Shown here: positions 48,147-59,623 of the stretch, piece by piece
Layout: the number at the start of each line of letters is the position of its first letter
Position numbering within the stretch: the first letter of the stretch is position 1
NCBI RefSeq assembly: GCF_000003855.2
Contig: NW_003101645.1
Coordinates: 264,799 to 328,798, forward strand
Length of the DNA stretch: 64,000 nt
DNA from: Blastomyces gilchristii SLH14081
Taxonomy: Eukaryota > Ascomycota > Eurotiomycetes > Onygenales > Ajellomycetaceae
Reading direction: 5' to 3'
Notes under the pieces: model-generated
Database searches by the model: none
Told to the model about the DNA's origin: nothing
Seen by the model: only the letters and a program-made list of their open reading frames with translations
Made by a program: the position numbers and the translations under genes

Positions 48147-48879
48147 CGGACACATCGGCCAGGGTTTGAAAGCTTCTCAAATTGGTCAAGCGGAATCATT
48201 TGGTTAGCCCTGGGTTATTGTTTATGTCCTTTTTGTTATATCCCGGGTTGCTGTAAATTTAAGGGTCTCTGTGTGAGAATAATTGTTGTGTTTAGTAACT
48301 TTGTAGTTTATCTGTTCGGGAACTTGATGAAGAGGAGGTACCGGGGAAGGGAATTTCTTCGCGTCCCAGCCTGCAAAGCGCGATAGGCTCGCAACTCCTG
48401 CTTAATGACTTTAATATGCATCAAATAAAGTAAGTGTCCAGGGTTTGTTCTCCAAGGTTGGATGTGCGTGCTACGCCAGAAAGAGAACAGCGCGCAGAAG
48501 TGAAATTTGAAAAAGTTTCACATGGCATTTGACAACTAAACTCCTTACTTAGTATTGGAATATAATTCCCCCTCTATATGGGAGAAATCAAAACAAAACA
48601 AAAAAAAAGAGAATTATGCACAAGCCGCCCCTTTCAGGAAAAAGGATTGAAAAAAAAGCGTGAGCTGTGTCGTTTTGGGGGCACGCGCCGTTTTTCCATG
48701 TACCTTTTGTCCTTGTGCCTGTCGTTTCTATCATTTTTTATTTTTTTAATCCTCAATAAAAAACATATTCCGTAACATCAAGGCAGGTTCGTTTGTCATT
48801 TGGCCCTCGTACAACCCAGCGCTCCACACCAACAACCTCACCCCCTCACCCCCGCAACGCCTTCCAGATCAACAAGCAT
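48147..48879. other. Convergent intergenic region
   Basis: 733 bp between the stops of the 601-aa gene (+) and ribosomal S11 (-). It is A/T-rich in the middle with A and T runs (48600-48750). No gene seen; both 3' UTRs must lie here. Confidence 0.5.
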
Positions 48880-49869
48880 CTAGAACTTTCCAAATTGCTT
48901 AACGGCCTTGCCAGTGCGGGGGAGGACGCGAAGGACGTTGAATCGGACCTAGCAAAAGCATATTGAGTTAGTACAAACGCATACATATGTCAAGATATAC
49001 CAATAGTGCCGCTCCTAAATAACAAGTGCTTGCATACGGCAATAACACCTGCCGCGCTTTTCGTCCATTTTTTCTGCATTTGCAAAACAAAATGGCAATC
49101 CCGTGGAAAACCATAACCTGGAAATAGAAAAAAAAGGTATATGTCAAATCAAACACATACAGTCTTGCTGAGAGGTCTGCACTGCCCAACAGTGACCTGG
49201 TCACCTTCCTCAACACGGAAAGCTGGGGAGACGTGGGCGGCAATGTTCTTGTGTCTCTTTTCATATCGGGAGTATTTGGGGATGTAGTGGAGGTATTCGC
49301 GGCGGACAATGATGGTTCGGTGCATCTTGGTTGAGACGGCGGTGCCGGTGAGGATACGACCTCTGATAGAAACCTGGCCGGTGAAGGGGCATTTCTTATC
49401 TGTAGTTCAATGTCCTGAGTTAGAGATGACTTGATTTTATCGTTGAGAAATCGAAAATTTTTGGGTCGCATTGCGCCAAAAATGGATAGAATAGAAGCAC
49501 GGTATCTCGGCGGCTTCTTCCATCCAAAAAATGGCCAAAAAGCATATCCAGCCAAAATTCCATAAAGCCGTCCATTCCATTTTCCCATACTGTCTCAATT
49601 CCGCGAATCCAACGAAAACTTCAAACATCTCAAGCGTGTGTGCTCGCGCAACTCGCGCGGGTTATATATTCAAAAGCAACTGGCTCCGTACCGATATAGC
49701 TTCCCTCAATGGCAGTCTTTGGGGTGCGGAATCCCAAGCCCACGTCCTTGTACCATCTCCGGCCTCCCTTTCCGACCTTCTTGCTCTTGGACTTCTGCTT
49801 AGAGTTGAGGAAGATGTGCGGCTGCTTCTGGAAAGCACGTTCCGACTGTACGGTCAACTCGGTCGCCAT
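48880..49869 (-). CDS. 40S ribosomal protein S11 (uS17)
   Basis: Three exons on the minus strand, 49692-49869, 49161-49399 and 48880-48948, give a 161-aa protein, the usual size for ascomycete S11. It starts [20 protein letters not shown] and carries the conserved [20 protein letters not shown] segment. The OB-fold core ([31 protein letters not shown]) follows, and it ends [20 protein letters not shown]. The protein binds 18S rRNA in the small ribosomal subunit. The introns are long for this genome (292 and 212 bp); the second has a perfect TACTAAC branch site near its 3' end. I looked for C/D-box snoRNA motifs in both introns and found no convincing pair. It shares a 479-bp divergent promoter with Spc7. 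Confidence 0.97.
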
Positions 49870-50348
49870 GGTTGCGAAAAGATCAAGATATCCGACACTG
49901 GGCTCGCGGGACGGGGTTCTGGGAGAGAGTTGGTGGATTTCTGGCGCGAGGTGTGTCGAGTGGTCGTTGGCGATGTCGTCGTCCGAGATTGACAAGTTTT
50001 GTGCGGAGTTTGACGATGCCGAATTGAATGTGGGAGTGCTGGAGCCGCGCTAGTGCGGATGCGTGCTAGTGTCCCTCGGCTAGGGCTTTTCGGTTTGTTT
50101 ACTACGCTAGTCTAGATTCGGTAGCTCCGTCATTTCCAGGATGACGCGACGAGACTACGGAAACTCTTGACTTGGGGACGACAACTCCGGATAACGATAC
50201 ATATATACAATACTGTAATACTTCGGGCTGGCTGCGCGTGGGCAATGGTGGACGTTAATCCATATTTATCAACCTGCTAAACTCTCAATTCCCTTTCCGC
50301 TGCAACACATATTCCTACATTTATTCCTACATCCCATCCCGCAAACGC
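49870..50348. promoter_or_regulatory. Bidirectional promoter between S11 and Spc7
   Basis: 479 bp between two divergent start codons, so both promoters lie here. Sequence is GC-normal. A CTAGGGCTTTT element at about 50080 and CTAGT repeats are visible, but I cannot assign a factor. Confidence 0.55.
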
Positions 50349-53300
50349 ATGGCGCCGACAAAGAACGATTCTGCGGGGGCTGCGCGTGTGAGGTCTTGCC
50401 GGTCTTTCGCCCAGATGCCCCGTCCTGGCGTTGGATCTGGCGTTGATAAGGAAAATATGACTGCGGATCTGAGCGTTGTGAACGAGCAGAGAAATGCGCC
50501 GCAGAGACCGACACGATCGGATAAAAAGATGCGGAGTAAAAGTCTTGGGCCTGGCGGGTTGGATGCGCTTCAGCATGCAAATGGCAATAGACGGAAGGTA
50601 TATATTTAAATTTCGGATATTTTTAATTCACTGACGGTTTTGAATTACTAATTGCTTGACCAGTCAACCGCTCAATTCCCATTAAAGTCCATTCTCAAAC
50701 CTACGATACCCGTCTCTCCCATACGAAGTATTCCATCTTTCGATGAAACGCGCAAACGAACTCCGGCTCGAAGTCCGCAACGCGGCTCCAATTATCGCCA
50801 ATCAAATAGCCTGAATGAAAAAAATGAGCCCCCTATTAACGTCTCTGAACCACCGTCAGCTCCCGTTGTCGGGGCAGATCATTTGGTCAAACCATTTGAT
50901 ACTTTTAATCCTTCGGCTGTTATCCAAAATGCCAAAATTGCGGTTCGCGCGGAGGGGGAACAAATGGCTGCGGCTAGGGAAAGGGAAGAAGCTGAACAGC
51001 GAGAGCGCGAGAGACAGGCTATTTTGGACCACAGGGCAGCAAGGCGAAAATCGATGGGTAGGTTTCAGACCGTTCTCCTCAAAGCATTGTTCTTACTAAC
51101 AGTGTTAAAGCAAATCGTCGTGTATCATTTGCGCCAGAGGCCACACTACATACTTGGAACGTAGTTGAATTGGCTGAAGATTCTACGTCTTCCTCCGCCT
51201 CGAATTCTACCAGGCGCGCCTCTGCTTTGACGGATCCAGCTCAACACACCCAAAAGCAAGAGCTGGATAATACTGAACCGCCAACGAACAATCCACATGA
51301 CGATCCAAATTATAGTGGCCATGATCCACATCAAAAATCACATCGCAGCTCAGGCGTAGCTCACAGAGATATGTACAACCCCGACCCTAATGAAGCATTT
51401 TCTTCAAGTCCATTTAGTGGAAGCTCGGCAGGTGGAAGTGAAGAGGCCGGCGAACATGTTGTGGATGGGGACATGAATTCCGATGACGACGACGATGACG
51501 ACGATGGGGCCACATTGATGAGTATGGAGAATATTACCGAGCGATCTATTTCTACACATTCCGAGGCTTCAAGCACTAGCGATAGTGCGAGGCTAGAGCG
51601 ATCTTTACGCCAGGCTGCTCAACTAGCAGGCACCAAAGGAATTGAATACGATGAGAATGGTGACTTGTCTATGGAATTCACGAATCGTGAAATTGCTGGG
51701 GCATTCCAACCTTGGGTTAAGAAGGGGGCAAATAAACTTGACTTAGACTTGGAAGACTTAAGTGCTCGGCTGGACCAGGAGAATGTTAATCCTTTCTCTC
51801 ACCCACTATCGCAATATCAACCTCCAAATAGGCAATCTGATGCCGGATATTATGATGAGAGTGAAGCAGATATGAGTATGGATATAACCAAAGCCATTGG
51901 AGGAATAATTCCGGGGAAACGGGACGAAACCTCACCACATGGAAAGCCCCGCCGTAGGTCCGTTGCTTCAAACGATGGCCATTTGGACAAAGCCCGCCGG
52001 ATATCGACCAGCGAGTTGTCAAATCTCGGGGACCAAACTATGGAATTTACAAACGTGGTTGGCGGCATAGCTCGTAATCATTCTCCTCTAAAGGGTATCT
52101 CTGGGGACAGTGACGTTGGCAGTGATGAAGAGATGACCATGGAATTCACCTCAGCTCTTGGTAGTATCCAGCAGGCGTATCCCCAACTGACAGCCGCCGA
52201 AGAATACGAGCACCGCTCCAACGAACCCGCTGAGTATAGAATTGAGGAGCTTGATCAAGCATCTGGTGATGAAGAGATGGAGATGACAAGCGCAGTAGGA
52301 GGTATTTTACCACCCATTGAGGAACAAACTGAACCCCTGGAGGACGACGAAACCATGGGTATGGAAATGACGAATGCGCTAGGAAAAATCTTACCGCCTC
52401 AATTCAATTTTAACAACAGGTCTCAAGGAAAGATGTTGATGGAATTAGAAAGCGATGCTGGTCAGATTTTTAGCTCACCATTCCAAGAGAACATCGTTCC
52501 CTCCCCTCCGAAAATCGCTGCTACCATCGAACAGAACACTCCGATCGTGTCTGAATATGGCAGCCCGACTGTAGCTAGTGTTAGACGCAGACAGGATCGA
52601 AGAAGCGTGGGTCTAAGAGAATCTACTACCCCTAGGGGCGGCTCTCGACCGTCATCTCCAGTAAAAAAGACAACGAGCCCTTCTAAAAAACAGTTGACTC
52701 CACGGGGTAACAAGGCTTCGACTCCTGCTAAGACACCCCCGTCAAGCAAAGTCGCGTTTCGGAATGCATCCCCGAAAAGGCCTTTCGTGCCGGAACTTCG
52801 AGAAACCTCCACCAAGAAAACACCGCCCAGCTCAAGAAAGCTTTTCCATCATGATAGCATTACAGGCCAGGCCACTCCATCCTTTGTCTTGCACCCTCAC
52901 AGGCGGCCGTCGAGCGGCCTTGGTATCGATAGGGAAGGTCTCGGGTCACCGCGTGTTGCGGAAATGCTAGATAGGCGGCGATCCATCGGGGAGGACTCCC
53001 AAAGCTTTGTTCCACAGGGTCAAATCTCTCAAGTGGTCCGATTTGATGACCCTCGGGAGCTCGAGGAGGAAATTGATAAGGAACGAGAAGAAGAAAGGGA
53101 AAGGGAGATCGCAATCACTAAAGCACCCAACAATTCTCAGAATGGGGAATGCCCACCTCTTAACTTGAAAGAGCTAATATCGACCCTGACCCCTAAGAAA
53201 AATAAACCAAAGCCACGAAAAAGCCTGCACGTGGGTGCAGCGGTAGGCCTGCTTGGGAAGCGCCCAGCTGAGCTAGATCAGGATGACGAAGACGAAGAAG

Positions 53301-55393
53301 CCTATACTCCTAAACGACTGAGGGGTCGTGATGCAAGCCCCGTCAAAAACATTAAACTTCCTGCCCCTCCTTCCATGGGCGAAACAGTCAGGCGAACAAT
53401 TCGAGCATCAAGTTATAATGACCCTTGGTCGTCTCCAGGCAAGCCCGGGAGTACGACCCCCAAGGGAGTTCCTCTTTCTAGCCGGTTAGATTTGTCCGCA
53501 GGTGAAGGTCATACCGCCCAATATTCTGGTGCTGGCCCGGAAGGCAACCTGGGGAGCTATTCCAACCAAGAACACGAGCCACAAGTTGAGCCAATACAGC
53601 TTCAAGATTTCCTGAATATGACTAACATCCACTTTATGGAACTAACCACAACAAAGAGGAGACATACATTGGCTCCGTCAAGTGATAATAAAAAGGCTAC
53701 ATCAAAGAGAGATGATGAGGCTGTCAAAGGCATAAGTTTCGAAGATTGTGTGGCTGCTGGCTTTTGCACAGTTCCGATGCTTGAATTGTACCAACACGTA
53801 AGTGGGCTCGCTCCTCCTTATTCTCTTTCAACGAGCTAACTTGCTTTAGTCGTGTCGTGAATTGAAATCGTATATATCAGAGGGTCGGCGGATTATCCGG
53901 TCTATTGAAACCGAAACGTACGCAGATAACCCGCCTTTGTTCCAAGAATACGTGACGGCGCCACCAGATATACGGTTGTTGATGGACAACCAATTTCGTA
54001 ACGTCAAAGCTCACGCGCGCCTGCTAAGCAAGTCCATGTGGTATGAGTGGCGCATGAAACTTTTGGAGGGCTTAAAAGAGGGACTTGATCGTCACGTTGA
54101 AGAGATGCAGAATGATGATGCGGTTCTGTCGAAGAAAGAGGATCTCTTAGATCGTGTGGTGCCCCCTTTAGTCGAGAAACACGCAAGGCTTGAAACCGAA
54201 GCCCAGAATCTCCAACGAGCCGTCGATGAACTGGAAAACTGTGATAAGGAAGAACTTCGTCAAGCGCGTGAACGGTTAGCTGCGTTAGATGCGGAGATTT
54301 CCGCAAAGAGGAAGTCATTGGAGCAGTCACAGGCGGAGCTGGAAAACAAGAAGAGCATAATTAAAGCTGGAGCGGGATTGAAAGATGAGCTTTTGGCCCA
54401 GATAGGTGAAGCGGAGCGAGTCACAGAAGAGTGCCGGGGTTGGAGTATAAAGGAGGTTAAAACTCTGAAAGGTGAGCATGTACACTCTAAATACGCGCAT
54501 ATTTTCCCTCTTTGCTAATGCAACATGCAATAACAGCTTCTGTTCGTGAACTTGAGCGCCAAACAGGCTGGAGTATTTTATCAGCTTCTTTGAAACCGAG
54601 CTCCGAATATGGCCCTGCTTTGAGAATGCGATATCGCAATGAGCTCCAGGTGGATTTTTATCCCGGCGCTTTCAACCTCAACCAATCCACCCAGGCGTTG
54701 TCTGGCGGTAGCTCCTCCCCAGGAAACAAGAATCTGCCTATTACCCTTACTTACTCACCCAGCGTGACCCACGAGGCACGACATGCAAGCAGCAGCCCTT
54801 CCCCTGAAAAGGCTCTTGTCCTCCATGCGCTCCGCACGTGCGCCTCCCAACTCCCACACTCATCAATAAGCCCTAGACAATTCCTTGCAGGCATGGCGCG
54901 AGCATGGGACAAAGCCATTAGCCTTGGGGATGAAATACGCGCACTCGATTATTGCGGAATCACAAGGGCGAAAGCCATTGAAGCGAAGCCGTCCGAACCC
55001 ACTTTATTAGAGATCCGCTGCATGGTTCTCGGCTGGTCCTCCACGACCATAGCTCCCGAATCGACTGGAGGTGATGCAAAGCAAATATCACCATTGAAAT
55101 CAAGAAACGTGGATGGCAAAGTCAGAGCGCGGATCGATGTCGATTTTACGGTGAAGCCTCGACCCGCTCAAAGTGGGAAGGATACTCCTGACATGGATAT
55201 TGATGTTGATATCGATGTCTCCGCTAGCATAATTTACGGCTCCTTGAGTTCGTATGAAGGAGACGTAGGCCAAGCACAGATTGGTGATATGTTAGAAAAG
55301 ATTATTCAACAGAAGCAAGCTCCTGAGGCTAAGTTAGGGGGTGGGGTGTGGCGCGATGCGGTGAAGAAATTCGAAAGGAGAGTGTTCACGTAA
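50349..55393 (+). CDS. spc7: Spc7/KNL1 (Spc105) outer-kinetochore scaffold
   Basis: Five exons, 50349-50597, 50664-51057, 51111-53797, 53850-54471 and 54537-55393, join to 1602 aa. The PP1-docking motif RRVSF sits at about residues 217-221, formed just after the exon 2/3 junction. Six MELT-type repeats follow at about residues 402, 471, 525, 558, 604 and 632 (MEFT, MDIT, MEFT, MEFT, MEMT, MEMT), several followed by a GGI-like tail. In yeasts such repeats are phosphorylated by Mps1 to recruit Bub3-Bub1. A basic Ser/Pro-rich linker follows. The Spc7 domain begins near DFLNMTNIHFMELT (about 1050), continues through a long coiled coil (about 1200-1320) and ends in the C-terminal RWD-like region that contacts Mis12. 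It links KMN-network microtubule binding to the spindle checkpoint. Introns carry CTAAC branch sites. Confidence 0.95.
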
Positions 55394-56022
55394 GAATGGA
55401 GTTTTGATGTTATCACTTTTGCCTCCCTTGGCTTTTTCCTCATCTGTGACGGGGGGAATCTGATGTATCTAACGATTTTCTTCTATTTGTTGTTTTAAAT
55501 GACGTCGTGAGAAACATTGCATTTCCAACGGCGCATGGCTTCTGCGGTTTTATTCACTCTGCTCCTGCTTCTTGTGGTTGACGAGATTACTTTCTTGCTT
55601 GCTGTTTGTGTGGGGGTTTTCAATCTTTCAACGATGATTTTGATTTTCGAGAAACAAACTTGTTTTTGGTACGATTTAATTGCTTGATTGAAGTAGATCA
55701 AGATTTATTCAAGTTACTTTTAAGTTGCATCACTCTTCGTATGGCTGATGAGCAGCAGCCCACCTATAAATTGACTGCTTCGGAAGTAAATCTACACAGA
55801 TCTTTCGCCACTGCCGGCTGTTTTTCAGGGCGAATGCATGGTTGAATACGAACTAGCTGCTTGGGTTAGCCCCTTTCTAGCGGTCGATAACCTTCGAAGC
55901 GGAATAAGCCTAGAGACGAACCCGGGGAGAAAACGAAAAAAAAAGCCAACTCCAGACATTTGTGAATCTTGATAAGTTAGATGGACTCAATAGCCAAGTT
56001 ATCTATTGCAATATACAGAGTA
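55394..56022. other. Convergent intergenic region
   Basis: 629 bp between the stops of Spc7 (+) and the MFS gene (-). T-rich, with only short frames. Nothing else recognised. Confidence 0.55.
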
Positions 56023-57504
56023 TCAGTTTCCTCGTAGCATCTCATGAACGTCACTACTTCCAAGGCGCGATCTCGCCTCCCCTCTCCACCTAGGCCCATA
56101 TACGAATTGTACGCCCAAAACGCCCAACCCTAGAAGGAGAATCCCAGCTAAAAGTGTAAACGTCCATCCAATCCCTATTCCCTTGATGATGGGAAACACA
56201 GCCGCCGCTCCCCCACCGCCAAGTAGACACCTAAACAAGTTCAGCGCTGCTGCTGCCGTAGCGGCCCGTTCAGGGTAAACGTCCACCAAGAAGGTAAAGA
56301 CAAGGCACTGGATGGACGTTGTTGTCCATCCTACTATAAGGGTACTGATGATGGGGACAGAGATATGGACATTCTTATCCAGCGTCCAGCCAAAGACAAG
56401 GATCGAGGCGCTCTGCACACCAGCCCAGAACCAAGCGGTGCGGAGCCTTGTTCGCTCCAGTGGGAAGCTCTCCGCCGGTCCGCTGTATTTGCTTTTAATG
56501 CGCTTGTAGTCGACATCCAGGAGCCTCCCTGTTGATGCAGTGCTTACCATGCAGCCCACGCCGTTTGCAACGTATGTTAATCCCAGTTGGGTGTCGTTGA
56601 GATTGTAGGTTTGCTTGAGAAGTGTAGATTGCGCGGTGAGAGTCATTTGCCACAGTGCGTAACAAATGGAGACGAAGACGATGGCAAACGTGATTTCAAG
56701 GCTAATGAGGATACGGATTGGGCCGAGGAAGTTGAAGCTTTGCTTGCCATTAGATATTACCGTTGTGGGCGTCGGTGCAGAGTCTGGCTGTGAGCCTTGT
56801 GCTGCTTGGCGTGGTTGGAAATACGTCAGGGGGCATTTTGAGATGCCCCTGGCAGGGACGGAGCTGTTTCCAACCAATGATCGAAGAGTCTCTGGGAGGA
56901 ATAGGCCGAGAAAAACAAGAAATACCGCTGAGTAGATGGTGAGGAACCAAAATATGGATCTCCAGCCAATCGTATCAGCAAATACCCCTCCGAGGATTGG
57001 TCCAATTGCAAGTGGTAACATCTGCCCTGCCTGGAAGTAGCCCATGTAGCCGCCTCGTTCATCTCTCGTAGTAATATCTCCAAGAACACCAGTGCCGACG
57101 ACTATGGTACTCGCACTTCCTATGCTTTGGAGGCACCGTAGCACCATAAGCTGGGGGTAGTTGCTTGTTTTTGCGAGACCAACACAAGCCCCTGTAAATA
57201 TAATGAAACTTGAGAGATATACAATTCGACGGCCCTCGCAATCTGAAAACGCGTCCCAAATGAAAGGTATAATCGCCTAGAAAACGAGGTAGGCCGTAAC
57301 GGAAATGTTGACCAAATCTATTGACACAGATAGGTCTGTCGCAATCGTTGGGATGACGGGAAAGTAGATATGTGTAGCCAATCCTGAAAATGTAGCGGCA
57401 ATCGAGACAATGAAGACAATAAGACTCTTCATTGAAGGTGGGAACACGCAGTAAGGAGAGATAAACGGTACATCTGCACCTGGACGGATTGGAGGTTGGG
57501 CCAT
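56023..57504 (-). pseudogene. MFS transporter, DHA1 (Qdr/Dtr1-like), interrupted by one in-frame stop
   Basis: A continuous 494-codon frame on the minus strand, open except for a TAG at codon 76 (57277-57279). Twelve membrane segments can be drawn. DHA1 features are present: motif A-like DAFSDCEGRRIVYL after TM2, VLRCLQSIGSAST in TM4 and the GPILGGVFAD motif-C region in TM5. Members of this family export drugs, polyamines or other small molecules. At the stop, relatives have Gln within TAYLVFQ, so a single CAG-to-TAG change explains it. The change is C-to-T in a CpA context, the preferred RIP context, yet the rest of the gene has normal composition. A splice that skips the stop would remove conserved TM2 sequence. 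Possible states: pseudogene, allele-specific null, sequencing error, or translation from Met120. Confidence 0.85.
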
Positions 57505-59623
57505 TTAACTGATGAAAAGAGAAGTAGAGCCAAATTGAAAATGAAAGCTTCAATTTGAAAGTGAACAGAGATACAAACCAAGAGTCGCGAAAAGATGTAT
57601 TTGTCACTAATTTTCAGAGAGTCGAATCAAACTGGCTCCCCACATACGTATGGCTACTGCAAGTCTATCATCAATCACTCTCTCGGAAAGAAGAAAAGTG
57701 AGGAATGGAATGGAACTCAATTCCGATACCCTCAGGTACCCAAATACTATATCATTCCCGACGCTCTTGGTATAATATCCCATGTTATGCGGTTGATTGC
57801 CCTGGTATAATGAACATGTTTACAAAGGCCGGTTTGTCAGTTTGCCAAAAATTCGGATGTTATTGTGCTCCCATTCTCCGCTGCTACTTGTGCAGCGGGG
57901 TCAAACGATCTTCCAACGAATGATGGGCAAATCCCATCATACCGAACATATATTCCTCAGCAGAAGAATTCGTTCCCTGGACGGAACTTTGCCGTCCGGC
58001 TTAACATCGATGTTTGTACCTCCCGGGCAGCTCGGGGGAGTGCTCCGCGGTTGTTGGAGGAGCGTGAGATTTAACCAGTATTCGCGCAGCTAACGTTATC
58101 TCTATGCCAGGTTTTGACAATTGCCACATCTCCTGGTTGATTGATCGATCTGGCGAGAAATGTAAAGATATACTTGTGCAGCATCACTGACCCAGTCGGC
58201 ATTAGCCCACCCGGTGCCCACGGGTAATCCCTAATCGTGTGTCGCCAATGCGTGAGAATTGGTGATAGGGGTAGAGAAGGCTGCATCCCAACACGATAAC
58301 GGATCTACCATCTCGTTTTAACTTCTTCAGAAATGCGAAACTGAGACTGATATCTTTGCCACTCCACCAGTCCAACATCAAGGCGTATCAGATAGTTTGT
58401 TCATATATCCAGCATTGTGAACTAAGATCAACCAGAGCCCGTCGACAGGTCCCTTTCAGTAATGCGATACTTTCAGGACCGGGGTGATTCAACAGAGGAG
58501 CAGATCGGATCACATCCAGAGACCATGGAACTTTTCGGTTCTAGGGAAAACGAACCTCATATTTAATGCATCAGATTCAATGAATGAGACCAATTGCGAG
58601 AATTCTTTTTTTGGTAATTGGAAAGGAAGGACAGAAGCAACATGGTCGTTGGTCAATTGGCGACGACAAATAATATCTGGCCCATTGAAAACCGCCTTTC
58701 ACACCCGCCATTTAACGGATAAACCTGAGCAACCTGGATATCACCTGGCCAGTAATCTGCGCTCACTTTTCGCGATGTGCTGGCCAGAGTGCCATCATAT
58801 TTGCAGTCCGTGCGAACGAAAACTCCAGCCAAAGAGAATTAGAGGAGTCTGACAGGATTTCGGCATTTTGGCAGGCCGTTCCGGTGGCGGCGGCGAGAAT
58901 CTGATCTTGGATCTCTTCTGTGATACCGCCACATGAGACGTTCAGCTCCAGTCGCCAGGCACCACTCAGGAAAACCCAGTGCTCTGGAAGATTTGGATAG
59001 AGCAATTAGTGGCACCTGAATCATCCTGGTGGAATCACATCAGCCTTTGCTTCAACTCGAAGGTGGAACTTGGACGACCAAAGACCGTAGCTGCGTTGAC
59101 TGGGTGAATCCGTCATTGTGACTTCAAGTTTGACCAACGTGTGGCATTTCTTTCGCAAACATGGGTATATTTTCTTTCTTTTACAAATGTTGTTTTAGTG
59201 GGTGGTGATGATGCTTTTGTGGTTACGTAGCACATCGGGATTTACTCGAGATAACACAGCTATAGTAGGCGCTTGTAGTTGAACAACGCGAATCTACATT
59301 TATAGTCTCTACGACCATGTATGTATATTTTCATATGGAAAAATGTCAGTGGAGAAAAAAAAGTTCAGTAGACCCTAGAAAGAAATATATTAACCATTAA
59401 AGATATATTATATAGTTGATATTGTGGCAAGTATACTATCAGCATAAATTCTCCTTCCTGCCCAAGGGGGAAAAAAAGAAAAAAGAAAAACAACATTGCA
59501 CTTAAATCTTCTGCAATAAACAAAGAGTGAAACAAAATTAGCCCCCTGTACAACTCCCACGCGCTCAAAATATACGGCACATATCAAACCATGTAGAATA
59601 TTTCGTGGGCGATGGGAGTATGA
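57505..59623. other. Intergenic region, 2.1 kb, no supportable gene
   Basis: This lies between the 5' end of the MFS gene and the 3' end of the Pil1-type gene, both minus strand. Frames of 60-122 codons occur on both strands (the longest plus-strand one at 58484-58852), but without domains or a consistent spliced model. A minus-strand frame at 58763-59005 has somewhat protein-like composition but no recognised motif. Two short A-rich tracts lie near 59350 and 59470. Confidence 0.45.

Noticed and set aside
48968..49588. 206-codon minus-strand frame overlapping ribosomal S11
   Set aside because: It runs through both S11 introns in a different frame from the S11 exons; S11 explains the region.
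48949..49691. snoRNAs inside the ribosomal S11 introns
   Set aside because: No convincing C box (RTGATGA) with a matching D box (CTGA) and terminal stem was found by eye.
57270..57300. Explaining the MFS stop by an intron ending at TTTTCTAG
   Set aside because: Any intron using that acceptor would delete conserved TM2 codons just upstream; the frame and family pattern continue on both sides of the stop.
57059..57607. 182-codon minus-strand frame at the start of the MFS gene
   Set aside because: Alternative frame over conserved MFS coding sequence; no independent domain.
58763..59005. 80-codon minus-strand frame between the MFS and Pil1-type genes
   Set aside because: Somewhat protein-like but no motif, no partner exon and overlapping frames on the other strand.
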